From Gemmatimonadaceae bacterium (lineage in GTDB: Bacteria > Gemmatimonadota > Gemmatimonadetes > Gemmatimonadales > Gemmatimonadaceae), in assembly GCA_020852815.1 (NCBI GenBank), contig JADZAN010000018.1, positions 124,001 to 188,000 of the forward strand: 64,000 nucleotides of DNA, read 5' to 3'. Shown here one piece after another: positions 56,993-62,988 of the stretch. The notes beneath the pieces are model-generated. The model saw only the letters and a list, made by a program, of their open reading frames with translations, ran no database searches and was not told where the DNA came from. Position numbers and translations under genes: made by a program. How positions within the stretch are numbered: the stretch's first letter is position 1; each line of letters starts with the position of its first letter.

Positions 56993-57889
56993 GGCGTCCC
57001 GCGCGGCCAAGCGCGCCACCAGTGCCATCCTCTCCTCTTCTGACAGTCGCGGCACGAGATCCCTCGACGGCGTAATCTGCCATCGGAGCTGCACGTGATC
57101 GAGCGACAAGATGTCTACGTCGAGCGCGATCCAGAAGTTCAGTAGACTGCGATCAAGTGTCAGTAGCGCCGCATCTCCTCCGGTCAGAGCCGAGGCGATG
57201 GTCAGCCACTCCAGCGCTTGTAGGTCCGCCGCCGTGTTGTACGCGTCCTCCGGTGAGTAGCCGCTCCGAGGCTTAACAACTCCACGGCCAATGCGCGGTT
57301 CTGTTCCGTCGTGCGGCTCGTAGAGGACGGAAAGCACCGCAAGGACGGGTGTAGACACTGCCGGTAGTCCGGAATCAGCTGCCATCGCAACAATGACGTC
57401 TTCGATCGGTCGTTCTTGCCCACATCGCACCCGACTCGCCACTAGAGGAGCCGCGCCGTGAAGGAACGCGCCTTCCGCTGCGCGGCGGTGCGCAAGGGCT
57501 TGCAGAATGCCATACGTCGCTGCCTGGCGCTCGTGGTCGTAGTCGAGCACTTCGGCAGAGTTAAAGAATGCTCGAAGGTCAGTGGCGGCTGCGTCGATCG
57601 CGACCGAGAACTCCGAAGCTGACGGAGTGCGTCGCACGTTCCCTTCGAGACCGCATAGCACAGGATTAAAGCGGACGCCCGGTCTGTCGAGATGCTTGAG
57701 CCACCACGAGTCAGAGACGCACTGCGCTGCATCAGGCGCACGCAGAATCGACCGGAGACGCGACAGCACGTTCCGGTCGACATAGATCATGGAGACTCGA
57801 GCGAACACTGTAGGCATGCGGCCGCCGAGCTGGAGAAGCCACAGCCGCTCAGGATGATTCCACTGAATGTTTATTGTGAAGTTCAACAC
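56987..57889 (-). CDS. Hypothetical protein, PIN-like features
   Basis: About 300 residues; ATG codons at 57889, 57817 and 57790 (MIYVDRNVLSRLRSILRA) compete as starts. The motif MIYVDRNVLSRL, with Asp early, and later ALTGGDAALLTLDRSLLNFWIALDVDILSLDHVQLRW, with ordered Asp residues and strands, resembles a PIN-type nuclease domain. Between lies a helical segment with YDHERQAATYGILQALAHRRAAEGAFLHG. If correct, it would be a nuclease. No partner gene shares the cassette. The stop lies in the attC core. Confidence 0.6.
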   Translation of the reverse strand: MLNFTINIQWNHPERLWLLQLGGRMPTVFARVSMIYVDRNVLSRLRSILRAPDAAQCVSDSWWLKHLDRPGVRFNPVLCGLEGNVRRTPSASEFSVAIDAAATDLRAFFNSAEVLDYDHERQAATYGILQALAHRRAAEGAFLHGAAPLVASRVRCGQERPIEDVIVAMAADSGLPAVSTPVLAVLSVLYEPHDGTEPRIGRGVVKPRSGYSPEDAYNTAADLQALEWLTIASALTGGDAALLTLDRSLLNFWIALDVDILSLDHVQLRWQITPSRDLVPRLSEEERMALVARLAARDAS

Positions 57890-57904
57890 CCTGACTGCGA
57901 CGCC

Positions 57905-58003
57905 TCCTAACGCTAGCGTTCACCTGCAGGCGAATTACAACAAGTTGCGCGCGTGTTGCGCGCAATCAATAGCTCGCCTGTCAGGTGCAAGGCGTTGTTA
58001 GGC
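57905..58003 (-). other. attC site
   Basis: TCCTAAC (57905 to 57911) and GTTAGGC (57997 to 58003), interior GTTGCGCGCGTGTTGCGCGC, arms GTTCACCTGCAGGCGA / TCGCCTGTCAGGTGCAA. Confidence 0.85.
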
Positions 58004-58107
58004 GACGAGCGAGCAGCACCTGGAGCTAACGATGCGCGCATTGGCTTAGCTAATTCGATGCGATCGACTGCCTGTTGACGATCTGTCCTACTCCTCGCGC
58101 GTATTCG

Positions 58108-58380
58108 TCAGTCATCCGCGGGCGGCTGCGAGAAGGAGTCAAGGTGGCGCTCAATCCGACGAGTTGCGACCGCGCGCCCGCGAAATACGGACATGGTGCC
58201 GAAAGCGATCGCTCCTACCTGCACGATACCAAACGCATTTGCGACGGTGTCGTTGTGGTTTTGATCTCCCCACATGACACCGAAGAACGCACCTATTGCG
58301 ACGACTAGCGAGGCGAATGCACCCAGCATCCATGCTCGCCCTGGCGAACCTTTCGAATCTTTCTCACGCGTTTGGTTCAT
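58108..58380 (-). CDS. Small membrane protein
   Basis: About 90 residues from the ATG at 58380 (MNQTREKDSKGSPGRAWMLGAFASLVVAIGAFFGVMWGDQNHN...), with GGGGTGA as a possible ribosome-binding site. Two hydrophobic stretches, WMLGAFASLVVAIGAFFGVMWG and ANAFGIVQVGAIAFGTMSVF, are followed by a basic C-terminus (RRIERHLDSFSQPPADD). The frame extends upstream to 58434 without extra support. Function unknown. Confidence 0.6.
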   Translation of the reverse strand: MNQTREKDSKGSPGRAWMLGAFASLVVAIGAFFGVMWGDQNHNDTVANAFGIVQVGAIAFGTMSVFRGRAVATRRIERHLDSFSQPPADD

Positions 58381-58585
58381 TCCGTCACCCCTGTCCCCAT
58401 GATATCTAATGCGCGAGCGCGTCAACAATTCCAAGGCGCAGCCCGTTCCGCAGCTACGCTAGTCGCAGCGGGACGCTCGATCACGTAGGAAAGCGTCGTT
58501 CGAGTCGAAGCCGCCGCGCCTGCACCGCTGTACGATTTCCGCTCAGTGCTCAAACCCGCTCCGGTCCTTGGACGGTAGGAGAGTC

Positions 58586-58679
58586 GCCTAACGTCTCGGT
58601 TCACCTGCGGCCGAAGGCCATAGAGCGCGCGCAACGCGCGTACCATAGCTCGGCCGTCTGGTGCAACCGGTTGTTATGC
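58586..58679 (-). other. attC site
   Basis: GCCTAAC (58586 to 58592) and GTTATGC (58673 to 58679), interior GAGCGCGCGCAACGCGCG, arms GGTTCACCTGCGGCCGA / TCGGCCGTCTGGTGCAACC. Confidence 0.85.
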
Positions 58680-58985
58680 GGCGCCCCGCTTCGGCGGCGC
58701 GTGGAGCGCCTCCGCGACCGCCTGCGGATTGCGCGCGGCAACCTTCAACAGGGCGAGAGCGGGACCATCCGGCGTCCGGCGGCCCTGCTCCCAGTTGCGG
58801 AGCGTCGCGACGCTCACGCCGATCATCAGCGCGAACTCCGCTTGGGAGGCTCCGAGCTGCGCCCGGACCGCCTTGACGTCGGCGGGGCGAAAGACGGTGA
58901 CCCGCCGTGGCTTCGCCCGGCCGCGGCGAATCTGGCCGGCTTGACGGACGCTGGTGAGCAACTCCTCGAAGGCGGCACGCTTCAT
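58674..58985 (-). CDS. XRE-family antitoxin (HigA2-like)
   Basis: About 103 residues (MKRAAFEELLTSVRQAGQIRRGRAKPRRVTVFRPADVKAVRAQLGASQAEFALMIGVSVATLRNWEQGRRTPDGPALALLKVAARNPQAVAEAL). The HTH (GASQAEFALMIGVSVATLRNWEQGRRTPDG) is of the toxin-first HigA2/NadS type, which binds operator DNA after pairing with the RelE-like toxin. It overlaps the toxin stop by ATGA. The stop TAA lies in the attC core. Confidence 0.92.
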   Translation of the reverse strand: MKRAAFEELLTSVRQAGQIRRGRAKPRRVTVFRPADVKAVRAQLGASQAEFALMIGVSVATLRNWEQGRRTPDGPALALLKVAARNPQAVAEALHAPPKRGAA

Positions 58986-59299
58986 CTGAATTTCTCCTCG
59001 ACGACGCGCCGCAGGAGCTTGACCTGGGCGGGCGTCAGATCGCCCTGGGCGTTCTTCGCGTACAGGTAGAGCATGTAGAACGTCTCACTGGGCTCGTCCC
59101 AGTAGTAGATGATGCGCAGCCCGCCGCGCTTCCCACGCCCGCTGGTGCCCCAGCGCAGCTTCCGGAGTCCACCCGAACCGACGATCACCGGGCCCTGCTC
59201 GGGTCGGAGCACGAGGGCAAGTTGAAGCGCGCGGTACTCGGGGTCGGAGAGCGCCGCCCGCAGGAGTGAGGTGAAGACGGGCGTCTCGACGAAGCGCAT
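58982..59299 (-). CDS. RelE/HigB-2-like toxin
   Basis: About 105 residues (MRFVETPVFTSLLRAALSDPEYRALQLALVLRPEQGPVIVGSGGLRKLRWGTSGRGKRGGLRIIYYWDEPSETFYMLYLYAKNAQGDLTPAQVKLLRRVVEEKF). The HigB-2-like RelE family signature is complete: GPVI-GSGGLRKLRW...GKRGGLRIIYYW and LYAKNAQGDLTPAQ-K-L. It is a ribosome-dependent mRNA interferase. The module is intact. Its ATG is six bases from a -10 element, so the transcript is probably leaderless. Confidence 0.94.
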   Translation of the reverse strand: MRFVETPVFTSLLRAALSDPEYRALQLALVLRPEQGPVIVGSGGLRKLRWGTSGRGKRGGLRIIYYWDEPSETFYMLYLYAKNAQGDLTPAQVKLLRRVVEEKFR

Positions 59300-59304
59300 G
59301 CGCC

Positions 59305-59333
59305 AAGGTACGCCATTGGCGTATGCACGTCAA
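59305..59333 (-). promoter_or_regulatory. Promoter and operator of the RelE/XRE module
   Basis: On the minus strand, TTGACG (59328 to 59333), a 17-base spacer and TACCTT (59305 to 59310), with the ATG six bases beyond. A perfect palindrome TACGCCA-A-TGGCGTA (59309 to 59323) overlaps the spacer and -10 and is the likely operator. Confidence 0.75.
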
Positions 59334-59348
59334 TCGCCGCCATCGGCC

Positions 59349-59442
59349 GCCTAACGTCCAAGTTCAGTTGCAAGCGAGTGACATAGTAGCGAGCGAAGCG
59401 AGCTATCCGCCGATCGCTTGTCAACTGCAACGTTCGTTAGAC
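59349..59442 (-). other. attC site
   Basis: GCCTAAC (59349 to 59355) and GTTAGAC (59436 to 59442), interior TAGCGAGCGAAGCGAGCTA, arms CAAGTTCAGTTGCAAGCGA / TCGCTTGTCAACTGCAACG. The right core exactly complements GTCTAAC at 60847. Confidence 0.86.
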
Positions 59443-59501
59443 CGCTTGTGCGCCAGTGTCTGGATCGTGTTGTGCTACTCGTAGGTGGGGCCCGATAGCC
59501 A

Positions 59502-60719
59502 CTACTTCCAGAACATAGGATAGAAAATGCTGATCGGATTGGCCGCATTCTCTGGATTCTCAATGGCAGCACGAGACTGTGCGGCGATCTCTGCTTGGTA
59601 TGTCGCGATCTTTGGAACGAGCGAGTAGATGTCACTTGTGTCGATCACGACCGTGCGCACCTGACTCGTGTCAAACGGAATCTTGTCCGCTTTCCGAATG
59701 ATTTGCACAACGGGCAGTCGGCAGGCGTGGCGGAGCGCCATCTCGTAGAAGACGTTCGGGTTCAGCGTCGAGAGGTCTGCGATCACCAATCGTGATCGCT
59801 TGATGTGCTCGATGATATGTGATGTAATCATGCCAGGAGAGCCGATCTGGTCAGCGCGAACCACGCGCAGTTTCAGCTCGTCCATCGCGGGCTGCACAAT
59901 CGAGCCCATGAACAGGTCTGCGTGCTTACGCTGCTCGCTCCCATCCTCGCCAATCGGGGTCACATAGAAGCACGTATGGTCCCAGTCTGTCGAACTCCCT
60001 GACGCGTCACCTGAACCGACGGCCGGTTGTAGGAGCGGTCGGGTCGCAGGAGAGACGGCTGGCAGATCCTCAACGGCCTTCTCGATCGAGACAAGAGTCT
60101 CCGCGCCACCGATTGTCTGCAGAAGGCCGAGGTCTTTTGCATTTACAACGAAGATGTCCAGACAGCCGCGGGGATCGTCCACGTAGAATGAGGATGCTTC
60201 CAGAAAGTCTTTCATCACCTCGGGCGCTGGCACGCGCTTGTTGACATACTCGTCGTAGATCGCCTTGAATGGCGGAATACTCTGAATGGCGAGGCGAAAC
60301 TTTGCTAAGGTGCGCTCGCGAGGAGCGTGTGCCTCATCGCAAGCGACGCGTCCGTCCGCCGTCAACTCAAGCCACTCGGCTTTATAGGATCCTGTGGTGA
60401 CGCCATACTTGCCTGAATTGGTGATTAGGACGCGCACGGCGCTGCTGTTCGGCGAACGCTCAAGCTTCTGCATGAGCGTCAGGCGGCGGATCTTGTCGCC
60501 GCCGGCGTATCTCACGATGCCAGCACCGAGAATCAGTACCTGCTCGAGAGAGTCGCTTGGATAGCCCTTTTCGCGCCTCGATCCAACCTTCTCACTGTCG
60601 ATCGCTGGCTGCTCTTCGCGGTGCGTGCGTTTCGCCTTCCGCTTACGCTTCTTGGTCTTCTTTACAGCTGGACGCTTCTTTGCCGGCTGGGGTGTTTCCT
60701 CGGCGGTGTCTTCTGACAT
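59502..60719 (-). CDS. TIR-like nucleotide-binding effector, candidate defence protein
   Basis: About 405 residues from the ATG at 60719 (MSEDTAEETPQPAKKRPAVKK). Residues 15 to 45 are strongly basic. The middle contains a winged-helix-like part (LEQVLILGAGIVRYAGGDKIRRLTLMQKLE). The C-terminal 150 residues, HTCFYVTPIGEDGSEQRKHADLFMGSIVQPAMDEL, ITSHIIEHIKRSRLVIADLSTLNPNVFYEMALRHA and LPVVQIIRKADKIPFDTS, match the TIR-like nucleotide-binding domain found in phage-defence effectors; the Glu in NVFYEMALRHA is the probable catalytic residue. Function is inferred from domain; no partner sensor is in the cassette. Confidence 0.7.
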   Translation of the reverse strand: MSEDTAEETPQPAKKRPAVKKTKKRKRKAKRTHREEQPAIDSEKVGSRREKGYPSDSLEQVLILGAGIVRYAGGDKIRRLTLMQKLERSPNSSAVRVLITNSGKYGVTTGSYKAEWLELTADGRVACDEAHAPRERTLAKFRLAIQSIPPFKAIYDEYVNKRVPAPEVMKDFLEASSFYVDDPRGCLDIFVVNAKDLGLLQTIGGAETLVSIEKAVEDLPAVSPATRPLLQPAVGSGDASGSSTDWDHTCFYVTPIGEDGSEQRKHADLFMGSIVQPAMDELKLRVVRADQIGSPGMITSHIIEHIKRSRLVIADLSTLNPNVFYEMALRHACRLPVVQIIRKADKIPFDTSQVRTVVIDTSDIYSLVPKIATYQAEIAAQSRAAIENPENAANPISIFYPMFWK

Positions 60720-60771
60720 ATAGCGGCGGCGAGATAGTGTGCAGTGCGAAAGGTGATACGCGGTTGCAAAG

Positions 60772-60792
60772 CGTACTGCGCAACGCAGTACG
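60772..60792. repeat. Hairpin upstream of the TIR-like gene
   Basis: Inverted repeat CGTACTGCG-CAA-CGCAGTACG with nine-base arms lies 53 bases upstream of the start codon. It could be an operator or an attenuator-like structure. Confidence 0.5.
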
Positions 60793-60846
60793 CGTCGAAG
60801 CCACATATAGACTCAGTATGCTAGCATTCGGAGTATGCTGATAGCG

Positions 60847-60941
60847 GTCTAACGACCAAGCATCAGCTGCGGCCGAACGAAATAGAGCGAGCGAAGCGAG
60901 CGCACAATAGCTCGGCCGTCTGCTGCATGCGCTTGTTAGCC
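60847..60941 (-). other. attC site
   Basis: GTCTAAC (60847 to 60853) and GTTAGCC (60935 to 60941), interior GAGCGAGCGAAGCGAGC, arms GCATCAGCTGCGGCCGA / TCGGCCGTCTGCTGCATGC. The right core complements GGCTAAC at 61410. Confidence 0.87.
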
Positions 60942-60957
60942 CGCACCACGAACACAC

Positions 60958-61398
60958 TTACCGGCGGCCTGTCCAAACGTACTCCACCTCGTCGGCCGTC
61001 GGCGGTAGCTCCCGTGCGCACTCCGCGTCGAGCGAGGAGGTGCGCCCGATGCTGCCGTCGGCGCGCCGCCGCACCCGGATGACGGTCTGCCCCTCGACGA
61101 GTCGCCGGACGTCGGCGACCGCCGTCTCGGCGACCCGGTCGGCGCGCCGCTCTTCGGATTCGTCCTGGAAGCGGTAGACCGGCACGTGCCAATGGTGCGG
61201 GCCCACGCAGATCGTCAGCTCGTCGCCGTCGTCGCGAACGCGCAACTCGCCGAGGGCGGCGTCTGGCGCCGGGACGACCAGCTCGTTTCCGTCGGCGAAC
61301 GACTCCGCATGCGGCAGGTGCCCCAGGTGCGTCTTGAACAGCGCGCGGAACCGCTCGGCGAGCGGGCCGACGCCATCGGATGCGTGATCTGCTTCCAT
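60958..61398 (-). CDS. Hypothetical cassette protein
   Basis: About 146 residues from the ATG at 61398 (MEADHASDGVGPLAERFRALFKTHLGHLPHAESFADGNELVV), which is 11 bases from the attC boundary; the longer frame upstream reads through the attC and is not real. Other segments are GELRVRDDGDELTICVGPHHWHVPVYRFQDESEERRADRVAETAVADVRRLVEGQTVIRVRRRADGSIG, suggesting a small mixed alpha/beta domain with a central strand pair. No family is recognised and no membrane segment is present. Confidence 0.65.
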   Translation of the reverse strand: MEADHASDGVGPLAERFRALFKTHLGHLPHAESFADGNELVVPAPDAALGELRVRDDGDELTICVGPHHWHVPVYRFQDESEERRADRVAETAVADVRRLVEGQTVIRVRRRADGSIGRTSSLDAECARELPPTADEVEYVWTGRR

Positions 61399-61409
61399 GG
61401 GTGCTTGCG

Positions 61410-61548
61410 GGCTAACGACTCTGGTGTTCAGCGGCAGGCGCTCACGGAGCCGAGCGGCCGCGCCCACCTCCAACCCACATGGAGGCGCGGCCGCGACTCT
61501 GCAAACCAGCACTCCGCCGCGTCTGCCCGCTGCAACACCTTGTTAGAC
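61410..61548 (-). other. attC site, long (139 bp)
   Basis: GGCTAAC (61410 to 61416) and GTTAGAC (61542 to 61548), with an enlarged internal hairpin: GCGGCCGCGCC...CACCTCC and GGAGG...CGCGGCCGC around position 61475. The right core exactly complements GTCTAAC at 62332. Confidence 0.85.
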
Positions 61549-61550
61549 GG

Positions 61551-62258
61551 CTACCTGCGCAGGGAATCAAGAAAGAGGTCAAGGGAACCATACCGTCGGG
61601 TCGCGCTCTTGAGCCTCGCATCATCGACACGAAGAATGCCTGGCACCCAATAGTCAGCACTGAAACCAAGCGCGCTCACCAGTGCCGCTTTGGGGATTGA
61701 CACACGCCGGACATTGCGCAGGAAGTAAATCAAGCTCCACGGCTTTCCTGGTACGACACTCCACAGAACTTCACCGAGCCGTTGTGAGTCGATCTTGCCG
61801 ATTACTTCGGCGCGATACGAGAACGTGCCCGAGCCCTTCTCGGTAAAGAGCACCACGTCACCTGTGCGCATTGACGAGAACACACCGCGACGGCTTTCGG
61901 TCATAGCCCAGCAGCGAATCTCGTCCCGTCCGTCGAGGATCTCGGCGATCCGCTGCGCCTCACCATCCGAAAGTGCAGATCGGATCTTACGGAATGATGC
62001 GGCATTGACGATGGTGGCGTTCAGGTTCGCCCCGCTCGCAGGCGTAAAGAACAGCTGCGGTAGTGTGGACACCGTACCCGCGGGTCGCACTGAAGCAGGT
62101 ATGAGAGGAGATTGCTCGTCCACTGCCGGGCGGGGCGCCTGGGATTCGTAGGTGTCGAGAATGCGTTCGATCACAGACGCTGGGGTGTCAACGAGCGGCC
62201 GACCGTACGCTTGTAGCCGGCGGAATAGTTCGTCCGAGATCCGGATGACCGGGGCCAT
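61551..62258 (-). CDS. RHH-like/EVE-like two-domain protein
   Basis: About 235 residues (MAPVIRISDELFRRLQAYGRPLVDTPASVIERILDTYES). The N-terminus resembles a ribbon-helix-helix (VIRISDELFRRLQAYGR...SVIERILDTYE). The C-terminus, VFSSMRTGDVVLFTEKGSGTFSYRAEVIGKIDSQRLGEVLWSVVPGKPWSLIYFLRNVRRVSIPKAAL, looks like an EVE/PUA-type fold, which in many proteins recognises modified bases (restriction systems) or RNA. The combination suggests a nucleic-acid-binding protein, possibly a methylation-sensing factor. An SD-like GGGAGAGG precedes the start. Confidence 0.6.
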   Translation of the reverse strand: MAPVIRISDELFRRLQAYGRPLVDTPASVIERILDTYESQAPRPAVDEQSPLIPASVRPAGTVSTLPQLFFTPASGANLNATIVNAASFRKIRSALSDGEAQRIAEILDGRDEIRCWAMTESRRGVFSSMRTGDVVLFTEKGSGTFSYRAEVIGKIDSQRLGEVLWSVVPGKPWSLIYFLRNVRRVSIPKAALVSALGFSADYWVPGILRVDDARLKSATRRYGSLDLFLDSLRR

Positions 62259-62286
62259 ATCTGCCTCTCCCTGGGTTGGAGAGACA

Positions 62287-62314
62287 AAGTTACATACACT
62301 TAGCCGTCTGTCAA
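62287..62314 (-). promoter_or_regulatory. Promoter of the RHH/EVE-like gene
   Basis: On the minus strand, TTGACA (62309 to 62314), a 16-base spacer and TAACTT (62287 to 62292), about 30 bases upstream of the ATG. Unlike the toxin-antitoxin promoters, it leaves a normal leader with a ribosome-binding site. Confidence 0.6.
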
Positions 62315-62331
62315 GATGGCTCGGGGTAGCC

Positions 62332-62423
62332 GTCTAACGGCCAAGGTTGAGCTGCGGCCGGATGAAATCAAGCGAGCGAAGCGAGCCACCCCCACCGGCC
62401 GACTGCTCCAACCGCTGTTAGTC
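62332..62423 (-). other. attC site of the first cassette
   Basis: GTCTAAC (62332 to 62338) and GTTAGTC (62417 to 62423), interior AAGCGAGCGAAGCGAGC, arms GGTTGAGCTGCGGCCGG / CCGGCCGACTGCTCCAACC. The right core exactly complements GACTAAC in attI (62917). Confidence 0.88.
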
Positions 62424-62437
62424 TGTGAACCCCACGC

Positions 62438-62887
62438 CTACGCCTCCCGCGTGGCGCGCCCCACCTGGTCCTCGAACGCCGCGAGTTGCTCGGGTGCGAG
62501 CAGCCGCGCGGCGAGCCAGTGGCTCAGCGAGTCCGGCGTCGGCTGAGCGACGGGCATCTCGCCCCGCAGCACGCGCTCGGCGACGTCCCGGACCAGGGCG
62601 GCTTTGGCAATGTGCCACACGGCAATCGCGGTGGTGCGGAGCGCCGCGTCGTCGTGCGGCGGCGCGTCGCCGGCGAGCAGGGTGCGGAGAAAGCCGGCCA
62701 CGTGGACCTCGGACGCATCGGCGGCGACCATACCGACGATGGTCTGGGACTGCGCGCGCAACCATTCCGGCGTGCCGTGCGGCGCGCGGTCGAGCAGCCG
62801 GCCGAGCACGCGCTCGAGCGGGGCGTGTGGCGCCTCGCCGCGATCGACCCAGTTGCTGGCCTTGCGGCTGATAAGCGTCGGCGACAT
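62438..62887 (-). CDS. First cassette gene, conserved hypothetical protein
   Basis: About 149 residues from the ATG at 62887 (MSPTLISRKASNWVDRGEAPHAPLERVL), matching the start of its paralogue at 39780; an in-frame start at 62905 is less likely. Segments WLRAQSQTIVGMVAADASEVHVAGFLRTLLAGDAPPHDDAALRTTAIAVWHIAKAALVRDVAERVL are nearly the same in both. It is helical and charged, without membrane segments, and of unknown function. Being first, it is in the best-expressed position of an integron. Confidence 0.72.
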   Translation of the reverse strand: MSPTLISRKASNWVDRGEAPHAPLERVLGRLLDRAPHGTPEWLRAQSQTIVGMVAADASEVHVAGFLRTLLAGDAPPHDDAALRTTAIAVWHIAKAALVRDVAERVLRGEMPVAQPTPDSLSHWLAARLLAPEQLAAFEDQVGRATREA

Positions 62888-62916
62888 GGGCGACGGTCTC
62901 GACACGGAGTGGTCAG

Positions 62917-62988
62917 ACTAACTGTACTTCACCAGTCCCCCCAACCCCCACCCCCTCCCCCCGCCACGTCCTCCCCCCAACACCTAGT
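62917..62988 (-). other. attI: attI recombination site with G-tract run
   Basis: On the minus strand, the boundary GTTAGTC (62917 to 62923) of the first cassette follows a short region read from intI. Between 62937 and 62978 there are five consecutive G-tracts of five or six bases (G6-N10-G6-A-G5-T-G5-TT-G6), which can form a G-quadruplex. attI is placed here because the last bases must end at the cassette crossover. Confidence 0.7.

Noticed and set aside
15284-62423. Regularly spaced repeats that could suggest a CRISPR array
   Set aside because: The repeated elements are 65 to 140 bp, imperfect, flanked by genes of different size and have RYYYAAC/GTTRRRY cores, so they are attC sites; no short identical repeats with unique spacers are present.
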